Part shown: one piece after another, positions 6,527 through 12,356 of the stretch
How the letters are laid out: each line of letters starts with the position of its first letter
Numbering within the stretch: position 1 is the first letter of the stretch
NCBI GenBank assembly: GCA_050692195.1
Contig: JBOGVA010000060.1
Span: forward strand, 1 to 12,356
Direction of reading: 5' to 3'
Source: JBOGVA01 sp050692195
GTDB lineage: Bacteria > Actinomycetota > UBA4738
Length of the DNA stretch: 12,356 nt
Translations under genes and position numbers: made by a program
Notes under the pieces: generated by a model
Told to the model about the DNA's origin: nothing
The model's database searches: none
What the model saw: the letters and a program-made list of their open reading frames with translations, nothing else

Positions 6527-7426
6527 ATGTCTCGAAGAAGAGAGCTACCGGAAGGAGCAGGTGCGCTCGACGAGCGCGACGTGGCCATCCTCGTCGCCCT
6601 CGTCGAGCACAAGCTCCTTACCACCGAGCACATCCACACGCTGTTCTTCAACTCAGCGAGGAGAGCCCAGACAAAGGTTCAGGAGCTCAGGGAACTAGCT
6701 TTCATCAACACTCTTAACGCGCGCGCGCGAGGCCGACGACCCGATCGCCACCACCTCACCGAGCTCGGCGCCCAAGTGGCCACCTTCCATCTCGGCCGCG
6801 CTCGCTCCGAGCTCCGGGTCCCCACAACCGAGGCGGAGGCCCGCGTGCGTCTCCCCCACCGGCTGGGAGTCAACGACTTCTTCTGCCGCCTGGTGCTCGT
6901 CTGCGACGCCTCGGGTTGCGGGGTCCAGGCCTGGGAGGACGAGCACAAGGTCCGGGCCGGGGGCCGCGAGGTCCAGCCCGATGGGTTCGGGAGGCTCCTC
7001 CACCCCGGCGGGGCGGTGGAGTTCCTCCTGGAGTACGACCGAGGGACCGAGCACTTCTGGGCCGTGGTCAGGAAGCTCGGGAACTACCTGGCGGTCTCTT
7101 CCGCCCGGCCCGCGGACTCCCCCGAGCAGTTCCCCAACGTCCTGTTCGTCGTCCCCGGGAGGGGACGGGAGGAGCTGCTCCGCCGGGCGTTCGCGGTGGC
7201 CGTGGAGCGGTGGGACCCCTCCACCGCCCGATCGGCCCGAATGCCCTTCTACGTGAGCCACCGCAGGGCTCTGGGAGAGTCGGGGCACCTGGGCCCCGTG
7301 TGGCTCCCCCTGGCCGCTCCCGCGAGGTGGCTGCGGATCACAGAGCTGGAAGGGACCCCCGAATGCTTCTGGGACCTCTCCGAGTGTCTCAGGGTCCGGT
7401 GGATTCAAGGGGCGTGGGAGGGATGA
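6527..7426 (+). CDS. Replication-relaxation family protein
   Basis: Product of 299 residues. The N-terminus holds a winged helix (DERDVAILVALVEHKLLTTE, residues 15-34, then HTLFF and a recognition-helix region TKVQELRELAFI), as in the PF13814 family found on actinobacterial plasmids and integrative elements. The central part (115-190) has HRLGVNDFF, a W-E pair at 136-137, PDG at 151-153, then EYDRGTE at 169-175 and K183 in VRKLGNYL. This is a P-D...E-x-D...K layout reminiscent of PD-(D/E)XK nuclease folds. The start has only a weak GGCGG before ATG. Its stop overlaps the ATG of the 59-residue gene (ATGA, 7423-7426), so it heads a coupled operon ending in the recombinase. Its role in DNA relaxation or replication of the element is inferred from the family name, not proven. 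Confidence 0.82.
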   Translation: MSRRRELPEGAGALDERDVAILVALVEHKLLTTEHIHTLFFNSARRAQTKVQELRELAFINTLNARARGRRPDRHHLTELGAQVATFHLGRARSELRVPTTEAEARVRLPHRLGVNDFFCRLVLVCDASGCGVQAWEDEHKVRAGGREVQPDGFGRLLHPGGAVEFLLEYDRGTEHFWAVVRKLGNYLAVSSARPADSPEQFPNVLFVVPGRGREELLRRAFAVAVERWDPSTARSARMPFYVSHRRALGESGHLGPVWLPLAAPARWLRITELEGTPECFWDLSECLRVRWIQGAWEG

Positions 7427-7602
7427 AGGGCAGGCTGGCGCGGAAGCGTGCCACCGCGGGCAACCTGCGTCGGTCGTCGCCTAGGACGAAACCGGAGGAG
7501 GCTGTTGCGGCGTCAGTGGACGATGCTAGCCTCCGCCCGCTGGCGAGGGCCCTGCTCGCGCTCGCCGAGGAACTCCTCAAGCGGGAGGGGAAGAAGGGAT
7601 GA
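7423..7602 (+). CDS. Small basic protein encoded between relaxation gene and recombinase
   Basis: Product of 59 residues, overlapping the upstream gene by ATGA and the recombinase start by ATGA (7599-7602), which strongly supports it as a real, translationally coupled gene. GGGAGGG lies just upstream. The first ~23 residues are strongly basic (MKGRLARKRA, LRRSSPRTK) and could bind nucleic acid; residues 36-55 (SLRPLARALLALAEELLKRE) form an amphipathic leucine-rich helix suited to dimerisation or to docking on a partner. No family is recognised. From its position it could assist the recombinase or the relaxation protein, for example as a directionality or loading factor, but this is inference only. 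Confidence 0.72.
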   Translation: MKGRLARKRATAGNLRRSSPRTKPEEAVAASVDDASLRPLARALLALAEELLKREGKKG

Positions 7603-9167
7603 AGGCCGTCGTCTACCTCCGGGTCTCCACCAAGGAACAGGCCGAGGAAGGCTACTCCATCGCCGCCCAGCAGGAGGCCTGCACCCGGTACGTCAGGGAC
7701 AAGGGCTGGGACCTCGTCGACGTCTTCTCCGACCGGGGAGAGTCGGCCCGGACCGTCGACCGTCCCCAGTTCCAGCTCCTCCTCCGCCGGATCCAGGAGG
7801 ACGGAGGGATCCGGTTCCTGGTGGTCCACAAGCTCGACCGCCTGGCCCGAAGTATCCGGGACTACGCCGCGGTCCGGGACCTCCTCGACAGGGCGGGGGT
7901 CCAGCTGGTCTCGGTGACCGAGGGCCTGGAGGCCACGGCCTCCGGGAAGATGGTGGAGGGGATGCTCGCCGTGGTCGCCGAGTGGTACTCGAACAACCTC
8001 TCCACCGAGATCCGCAAGGGCCAGGCCCAGAAGCTCCGCGAGGGAGCGTGGCCCAACCTGGCCCCCATCGGCTACCGGAACATCCGTCTGGATCCCTCCC
8101 CTGGACAGCGAAGGGGCCGGGCGGCCATCGTCCCCGCCGAGCAGGCCCCCCTGATCCGGGAGGCATTCGAGCTGTACGCCACGGGGAACTGGGCGCTCAC
8201 CTCCCTGGCCGAGGAGATGTATCGCCGGGGCCTCCGGAACCGGCAGGGCGGGCGGGTCAGCCGGTCCCGCCTCCACAAGATGCTCTCTAACCCGGCCTAC
8301 GTGGGGAAGATCCCGTGGAAAGGGACAGTGTACGAGGGCACCCACGAACCCATCGTCCCCGCCGAGGTCTATGAGCTTGTCCAGGAGCGCCTGGCGGCCC
8401 ACGGGCGGTCCAGGGAGCGCCAGAGGCGCCACACGCATTTCCTCAAGGGCCTACTCCGGTGTGGGGCCTGCGGGGAACGGCTCCTGTACAACGTGGTGAA
8501 GGGGAGGAACCGACGCGACTTCGCCTACTTCGCCTGCGCCAGCCACTTCAACGCCCGGAGGAGCTGCGGGGAGCCCTACGTCCCCGCCAGGGCCCTGGAG
8601 CGGGCCGTCGAGGACCTGTACTGGGAGATCAGGCTCCCCCGGGGCCTCCGGGCCCGCCTGGAGCGGATCCTGGAGGAGGAGGTCATCGCCGGCGAGCGGC
8701 ACCGGGCCCAGGAGACCCGGTTCGTGGCCCGGCGTCTCGACCGGCTGGCGAACGAGCGGGAGCGCCTGCTCGACCTCTACCTCGCCGGCGACATCGACCG
8801 GGAGACGTTCCGAGAGCGGAAGGAACAGATCGAGAACGAGGTCGCGGAACTCGAGGCCCGGACCGCCGACCAGAGCGCCAAGCTCGGACAGGCTCGGGAA
8901 CTCGTGGCCCTCGCCCTCAAGCTGGCGAGGAATTGCCACGCCAGCTACGGCAAGGCGTCACCCGAGACCAAGAAGCTTTGGAACCAGGCGTTCTTTGAGA
9001 ACGTCGTCGTGAGGGACCGGGCCGTCGTCGACGTCCGCTACGCGGAACCCTTCAGAGCGATCTTCGCGGCTGAGGCGGGACGTGGTTCTGATAAGGGCCT
9101 TCTCGTGGAGATGACCGGATTCGAACCGGCGACCTCCTGCTTGCAAAGCAGGCGCTCTACCAGCTGA
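7599..9167 (+). CDS. Large serine recombinase (site-specific integrase)
   Basis: Product of 522 residues. Resolvase-type catalytic domain at 1-150: YLRVSTKEQ with the nucleophile Ser10, and the HKLDRLARS arginine motif at 78-85. Recombinase domain (PF07508) at about 155-265, with PIGYR and LSNPAYVGKI. Zinc beta-ribbon at 281-327 with cysteines 288, 291, 313 and 323. A long coiled coil at 365-445 (RRLDRLANERERLLDLYLAG onward), which in this class controls synapsis direction. It cuts and rejoins DNA at attP/attB through a phosphoserine link. The last 20 residues (503-522, MTGFEPATSCLQS and flanks) are read from the antisense of tRNA-Ala, which also provides the stop codon. So the C-terminus is host-derived and probably differs in the excised element. 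The length otherwise fits the family. Confidence 0.92.
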   Translation: MKAVVYLRVSTKEQAEEGYSIAAQQEACTRYVRDKGWDLVDVFSDRGESARTVDRPQFQLLLRRIQEDGGIRFLVVHKLDRLARSIRDYAAVRDLLDRAGVQLVSVTEGLEATASGKMVEGMLAVVAEWYSNNLSTEIRKGQAQKLREGAWPNLAPIGYRNIRLDPSPGQRRGRAAIVPAEQAPLIREAFELYATGNWALTSLAEEMYRRGLRNRQGGRVSRSRLHKMLSNPAYVGKIPWKGTVYEGTHEPIVPAEVYELVQERLAAHGRSRERQRRHTHFLKGLLRCGACGERLLYNVVKGRNRRDFAYFACASHFNARRSCGEPYVPARALERAVEDLYWEIRLPRGLRARLERILEEEVIAGERHRAQETRFVARRLDRLANERERLLDLYLAGDIDRETFRERKEQIENEVAELEARTADQSAKLGQARELVALALKLARNCHASYGKASPETKKLWNQAFFENVVVRDRAVVDVRYAEPFRAIFAAEAGRGSDKGLLVEMTGFEPATSCLQSRRSTS

Positions 9168-9178
9168 GCTACATCCCC
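9106..9178 (-). tRNA. tRNA-Ala (anticodon TGC)
   Basis: A 73-nt cloverleaf: acceptor GGGGATG pairs with CATCTCC, D arm GCTC...GAGC, anticodon arm CCTGC-TTTGCAA-GCAGG with anticodon TGC, T arm GCCGG-TTCGAAT-CCGGT, discriminator A. No CCA is encoded; the bases after the discriminator are CG. The anticodon arm is of the actinobacterial type rather than the proteobacterial one. The 3' 62 nt overlap, antisense, the end of the serine recombinase gene, marking the likely integration site. It stands 2.9 kb from tRNA-Ile with divergent genes between, so it needs its own promoter. Confidence 0.95.
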
Positions 9179-9183
9179 GGTCA

Positions 9184-9189
9184 ATGATA
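9184..9189 (-). promoter_or_regulatory. Possible -10 box for tRNA-Ala
   Basis: TATCAT on the minus strand ends 5 nt before the mature 5' end of tRNA-Ala, so a transcript could start almost exactly at base 1 of the tRNA. There is no good -35 at the usual distance; TTGACC (minus strand, near 9240) is too far away. Confidence 0.35.
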
Positions 9190-9305
9190 GGCGACCGCGC
9201 CCCAGGATGGCTCTTTCCTCGCCTCATGGTTCCCACGTCACACGGGTCAATCCCGACCCCTCCGGGTAAGGGAAGCGCCAGGAGAACGAGAGAAGAGGAG
9301 GGTCC

Positions 9306-9755
9306 ATGAGCGCGGTCACGCTCGCCGTCGCGATGAGCGCGGTCCTGCTCGCCATCGCGAGTTATCTGGTCGTCTCGATGGTCCGGAGCATCCGCCACGA
9401 GATGAAGACATCCGGCGTGCGGAACATCTGGCGGAACTTCGGCCTGAGCATCGGCTTCGCCGTCCTGTTCTTCACCAGCTGGATGGCCCAGGGAGCCGCC
9501 GAGTGGCACGTGTACGCCTCGGAGCAGCAGGCTCACGGTGAGCCCTTGGGGATCGCCGACTTCATCATCCACTTCTCGCAGTCGACGCTGGAGAACTGGC
9601 AGTCCGAGTTCCTCCAGCTGTTTTCATTCGTGGTCATGGCGGCGCTGTTCATCCACCGGGGCAGCGCGGAGTCCAGGGACAGCGACGATCGCATGGAGAA
9701 GAAGATCGACCAGATCCACCAGCAGCTCCAAGAGCTGAGCAGCCGCGGCGAGTAG
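9306..9755 (+). CDS. DUF6766-like small membrane protein
   Basis: Product of 149 residues with three hydrophobic segments at about 3-26, 46-63 and 103-117, and a charged C-terminal helix (RMEKKIDQIHQQLQEL) able to form a coiled coil. Diagnostic blocks are AEWHVYASEQQAHGEP (65-80) and TLENWQSEFLQLFSFVVMAALF (94-115), with HRGSAESRDSDD after the last helix. The 'W..Y..eq..HGep' and 'ENW.SEFLQ' motifs followed by 'RGSAES' match the DUF6766 family of small multi-pass proteins of unknown function, common in high-GC soil bacteria. The ATG at 9306 follows GGAGG at 4-5 nt. It is divergent from tRNA-Ala, with ~127 bp between them for both promoters. Confidence 0.78.
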   Translation: MSAVTLAVAMSAVLLAIASYLVVSMVRSIRHEMKTSGVRNIWRNFGLSIGFAVLFFTSWMAQGAAEWHVYASEQQAHGEPLGIADFIIHFSQSTLENWQSEFLQLFSFVVMAALFIHRGSAESRDSDDRMEKKIDQIHQQLQELSSRGE

Positions 9756-9788
9756 CGGCGCTGCGCACACGGCCCTGCCTGGAGCGGC

Positions 9789-9794
9789 TATCCT
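9789..9794 (+). promoter_or_regulatory. Candidate -10 element for a leaderless transcript
   Basis: TATCCT ends 8 nt before the GTG at 9803, the distance at which transcription would begin at the start codon itself. There is no Shine-Dalgarno sequence near this GTG, which fits a leaderless mRNA as is common in actinobacteria. No clear -35 is visible. Confidence 0.5.
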
Positions 9795-9802
9795 CCCCGG
9801 GC

Positions 9803-10408
9803 GTGCCGATCGGCGTCTACACGGTGATGGACGGGAAGGGGAATCCCGTCGGGACGGAGGAGTTCCGCTGCGCGCCGGGCCCGGCCGGGTGGCGGTACTT
9901 CGCCGCGATCGAGACCTCGGTCCCCGAGCCGCACCGGGAAACCGTCGACCTGGTGGTGGACCTCCGTTGGCTCCCCGTCCGGCTCCGGATCGACACCGGT
10001 TCGCACCACGTTGACCTGGCCGCGGAGGAGACCCGTCTCCAGGGCGAGCGTGACGGAGAACCCCTCGAGATCGAGTGGGAGGGCCGACTCGATCTGGACT
10101 ACCTCTCCCCTTCGTTCAACGCCGTAACCGCGAACCGGCTGGGGCGAACGGAGGAGATCCGGGTCGTCTACCTCGACCCGGTGACATGCGAGCCGCACGT
10201 GGTGAGGCAGCGATACGAGCTGGGAGGCAACGAGGAGGTGTCCACGCCGGTAGGCCGGTTCCAGGCGAGGCGATGGCAGTACACGGGGCTCGACTCCGGG
10301 TGGACGGGCTCCCTGTGGGTGGCGGGAGATATCGTCGTGGCTTTCCAGAACGTGTTCGAGCTGGCGGCGTACGAACCTGGTCCGCGCGGGCCGTTCCCGA
10401 TCCGCTGA
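9803..10408 (+). CDS. Glycolipid-binding/DUF3108-like beta-barrel protein
   Basis: Product of 201 residues with no signal peptide and no membrane segment, so probably cytoplasmic. It is nearly all beta-strand: GVYTVMDGKGNPVGTEEFR, YFAAIETSV, VDLVVDLRWLPVRLRID, LEIEWEGRLDLDYLSPSFNA, EIRVVYLDPVTCEPHVVRQR, then STPVGRFQARRWQY and GSLWVAGDIVVAF. The 'W.G.lDlDyLSPsfNa...RL...eeirVVYldP' block resembles putative glycolipid-binding proteins (PF06475), and the later 'tpvGrf.a.rw.y' resembles the DUF3108 beta-barrel; the two folds are similar and I cannot choose between them. The GTG start has a TATCCT box 8 nt upstream and no ribosome site. It lies 47 bp after the DUF6766-like gene and 52 bp before the metallophosphoesterase gene. 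Confidence 0.62.
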   Translation: MPIGVYTVMDGKGNPVGTEEFRCAPGPAGWRYFAAIETSVPEPHRETVDLVVDLRWLPVRLRIDTGSHHVDLAAEETRLQGERDGEPLEIEWEGRLDLDYLSPSFNAVTANRLGRTEEIRVVYLDPVTCEPHVVRQRYELGGNEEVSTPVGRFQARRWQYTGLDSGWTGSLWVAGDIVVAFQNVFELAAYEPGPRGPFPIR

Positions 10409-10448
10409 GGAGCTGGTGGCTCCTACGGGCCAGGAGCGGACCCGACGA

Positions 10449-10454
10449 TATCTT
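10449..10454 (+). promoter_or_regulatory. Candidate -10 element for a leaderless transcript
   Basis: TATCTT ends 6 nt before the ATG at 10461, the same layout as at 9789-9794. It would start transcription at or within a base or two of the ATG and argues against the upstream in-frame GTG at 10416 as the start. Confidence 0.5.
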
Positions 10455-10460
10455 GGGGTG

Positions 10461-11885
10461 ATGCGACTCTCGCGTGCGGACCTCGCGCACCTGGCCCGCC
10501 TCTTCTCCGCGATCGCCGTGGGGGTGGCGGGGATGTGGCTCGCGCTGCTCCTCGGCGGACGGCACGACTACACCGTGGGGCCCTTCCGGGTGGAGCTGTA
10601 CGCCCGGCCCGGGCGGGGGATGACCGAGATCGCGCTCCCGCCGTTCGGACGGGTCCAGGCCGCAACACACCTGCCTCCGGTGCGACTCACGGCCACCGTG
10701 GACCTAGTCGACCCGCAGGATCTCTCGGCGATGGTGGCCCGGCAAGGGATCGAGGGGCTCATCCGGGAGACGGAGAGCGGGGCGTACGGAGCGATGCGCC
10801 AGCATGCCGTCAGAACCTTCCTGCTCGGACTGGCCGGCGGCCTCGCGGCGTCCCTACTCACCTACCGGCGGCAGTGGTCGCGCGTCCTCCTGGGGACCGC
10901 CGGCGCGGTGGTGGCCCTCAGCCTCGCCGGGGGGGCCGCCTGGGCCACGTTCCGGCCATCGGCCTTCCTCCAGCCGACCTTCACGGGTTCGCTGACGCTG
11001 GCCCCCAGGATCATCGGGCCGCTTCAGGAAGCCACCGGTCGCATCGAGGACTTCCGGGCCCAACTGGCCCGCCTGGTCGGGGCGGCCACCGATGCCTACG
11101 ACGTCATCGTGAACGAGCCCGGACCGAGCGGCCGAGGAATCCGAGTGCTTCACATCTCTGACATCCACCTGTCCCCTATCGGCATGGACTTCGCCCAGCG
11201 CCTGTCGCGGTCCTTCGACGTCGATCTTGTGATCGACACGGGAGACCTCACATCGTTCGGCACGCCACTCGAGCAGGCCATCCTGGGTCGCATCCCCGAG
11301 TTCGGGGTTCCCTACGTGTTCGTCCGAGGGAACCACGACTCGGACGAGATCGCGGAGCGGGTGGCGGCCGCGGAGAACAGCGTGGTTCTCGAGGGGCAGA
11401 TGGAGGAAGTCGCGGGGCTCCGCATCTTCGGAGCGGGCCACCCATTGTTCACGCCGACGGCGAGTCGGCAGCTGGACCCCGCCGGGATCGCCACCACTCT
11501 CCGCGAGGCCGGGGAGGCGCTCACCGTCCGCATCGCCGTCCTCCTCCCCCGCCCCGACCTGGTGGCCATCCACGACGACCGGATGGCGCTGCCCTGGGCC
11601 CGACTCGTTCCCCTCGTCGTGAGCGGGCACTTCCACGAGAGCGAGGCTCGCGTGATCGACGAGACGCTGTTCCTGCGGGTAGGGAGCACCGGCGGGGGCG
11701 GCCTGGAGGGCCTCGCTGGGGAGACCCTCACCGCCGAGATCCTGCATTTCGAGGGAGAACCCCCCGCCCTCGTCGCCTACGACGTGGTCGAGCTCGATCC
11801 GGATACGGGAAATCTCACGGTTCGACGGACCCTGACCACTCGACTGATAGAGCCGGTGGGGCCTTCCCCCGCGCCGACCGGCTAG
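10461..11885 (+). CDS. Membrane-anchored calcineurin-like metallophosphoesterase
   Basis: Product of 474 residues. An N-terminal hydrophobic helix (12-31), an exported or loop region rich in beta-strand (38-110), then two more helices (117-134 and 141-162) anchor it; the catalytic domain begins near 226. Dinuclear-metal motifs are complete: HISDIHLS (Asp234, His236), DTGDLTS (Asp259, Asp262), RGNHDSD (Asn291, His292), VAIHDDR (His371) and SGHFHES (His390, His392). These are the five signature blocks of the family, which hydrolyses phosphate mono- or diesters; the substrate is unknown. The domain order suggests that the catalytic part is on the outer face or at the membrane surface, depending on helix count. 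ATG at 10461 is chosen over the GTG at 10416 because of the TATCTT box. It converges on the 51-residue gene, with 28 bp between the stops. Confidence 0.88.
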   Translation: MRLSRADLAHLARLFSAIAVGVAGMWLALLLGGRHDYTVGPFRVELYARPGRGMTEIALPPFGRVQAATHLPPVRLTATVDLVDPQDLSAMVARQGIEGLIRETESGAYGAMRQHAVRTFLLGLAGGLAASLLTYRRQWSRVLLGTAGAVVALSLAGGAAWATFRPSAFLQPTFTGSLTLAPRIIGPLQEATGRIEDFRAQLARLVGAATDAYDVIVNEPGPSGRGIRVLHISDIHLSPIGMDFAQRLSRSFDVDLVIDTGDLTSFGTPLEQAILGRIPEFGVPYVFVRGNHDSDEIAERVAAAENSVVLEGQMEEVAGLRIFGAGHPLFTPTASRQLDPAGIATTLREAGEALTVRIAVLLPRPDLVAIHDDRMALPWARLVPLVVSGHFHESEARVIDETLFLRVGSTGGGGLEGLAGETLTAEILHFEGEPPALVAYDVVELDPDTGNLTVRRTLTTRLIEPVGPSPAPTG

Positions 11886-11913
11886 CGGTCGACGCGGCGA
11901 GCGACCCCGGAGC

Positions 11914-12069
11914 TCAGCCCTCGGCCGGGGGCAGCTCCTGCCACTCGTTCTCGTCCACCCCGGCCCCGCGCCGCCGCCGGAAGACCGTCGCCAAAGCCGC
12001 GATGGCCCCAGCGAACAGCGCGAACAGGAAGAACTTCTTCTTTCCTCCGCCCTTCTTCTCCTCGCCCAT
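11914..12069 (-). CDS. Small single-pass membrane protein next to tRNA-Ile (DLW-39-like)
   Basis: Product of 51 residues: a lysine- and glycine-rich start (MGEEKKGGGKKK), one hydrophobic helix (FFLFALFAGAIAALATVF), a stop-transfer RRRR, and an acidic tail DENEWQELPPAEG. AAGGAGG sits 5 nt before the ATG. It begins 23 nt after the tRNA-Ile 3' end and is probably on the same transcript. Actinobacteria often carry a tiny basic-hydrophobic-acidic gene (DLW-39 family) by the tRNA-Ile/tRNA-Ala pair downstream of gyrA; the shape and place fit, but the terminal DLW is replaced by an E-W-Q-E-L sequence, so the family call is tentative. A longer frame using an upstream start would run into the tRNA gene and is rejected. 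Confidence 0.68.
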   Translation of the reverse strand: MGEEKKGGGKKKFFLFALFAGAIAALATVFRRRRGAGVDENEWQELPPAEG

Positions 12070-12091
12070 ACCCGCCTCCTTGGGTGTCCCG

Positions 12092-12356
<265 letters not shown>

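Larger units (their letters stand above)
6527..9167 (+). mobile_element. Integrase-side end of a probable element inserted at tRNA-Ala
   Basis: The replication-relaxation, 59-residue and serine recombinase genes form one coupled operon whose last gene runs into the 3' end of an intact tRNA-Ala, the usual arrangement when an element has used a tRNA 3' end as attB and rebuilt it on insertion. The BTAD gene at 3912-5897 may belong to the same element. I found no second copy of the tRNA 3' end to the left, so the other boundary is outside the window or has been lost. Confidence 0.5.

Noticed and set aside
7389..8438. 349-codon minus-strand frame opposite the recombinase
   Set aside because: Antisense shadow in high-GC DNA, full of Pro/Gly/Leu runs; the plus strand has complete catalytic motifs.
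1..9105. 23S rRNA, 5S rRNA or a duplicate tRNA-Ala 3' end to the left of tRNA-Ala
   Set aside because: No rRNA-like sequence or copy of the TTCGAATCCGG region was seen; CTCGAACCGC near 733 is too short a match.
9114..9167. The MTGFEPATSCLQS sequence as a protein domain of the recombinase
   Set aside because: It is the translated antisense of a tRNA gene and carries no domain meaning, although it is physically in frame.

Overview
The window is high-GC bacterial DNA in which most of the protein-coding content looks actinobacterial. The clues are a SARP/BTAD-type regulator, a replication-relaxation protein next to a large serine recombinase, tRNA genes without an encoded CCA end, a tRNA-Ala with the actinobacterial type of anticodon arm, and at least two genes that seem to be leaderless (a TANNNT box 6-8 nt before the start codon). 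In contrast, the last ~190 bp (start of tRNA-Ile, spacer and 3' end of 16S rRNA) looks gammaproteobacterial. This raises the possibility of an assembly chimera with its join inside tRNA-Ile.

Left part (1-3911): the 3' end of a slipin/SPFH gene, then an accessory stretch that looks less GC-rich and has short genes and large gaps. It holds a decayed PF03640-type lipoprotein fragment (upstream stop and a frameshift), a GYD-domain gene, and a small coupled pair (a 69-residue hypothetical and a lipoprotein) lying between two perfect 24-bp direct repeats 1,031 bp apart. Two exported or membrane-anchored proteins follow on the minus strand, led by a TTGACA promoter.

Middle (3912-9178): a probable integrated element. 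On the minus strand is a 661-residue BTAD regulator with an 11-bp-period direct repeat upstream of it, laid out like a SARP operator. After a ~560-bp gap with no convincing gene comes a tightly coupled plus-strand operon (ATGA overlaps at both junctions): replication-relaxation protein, a 59-residue basic protein and a serine recombinase. The recombinase reading frame runs into the 3' half of tRNA-Ala, which supplies its last 20 codons and its stop. This suggests that tRNA-Ala is the integration site. No second copy of the tRNA end was seen, so the far end of the element is undefined.

Right part (9179-12356): chromosomal-looking genes. They are a DUF6766-like membrane protein, a glycolipid-binding/DUF3108-like protein, a membrane-anchored metallophosphoesterase, then (minus strand) a 51-residue membrane protein directly after tRNA-Ile, the tRNA-Ile itself, and a partial 16S rRNA. 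tRNA-Ile and tRNA-Ala are ~2.9 kb apart with plus-strand genes between them, so this is not a standard 16S-Ile-Ala-23S operon.
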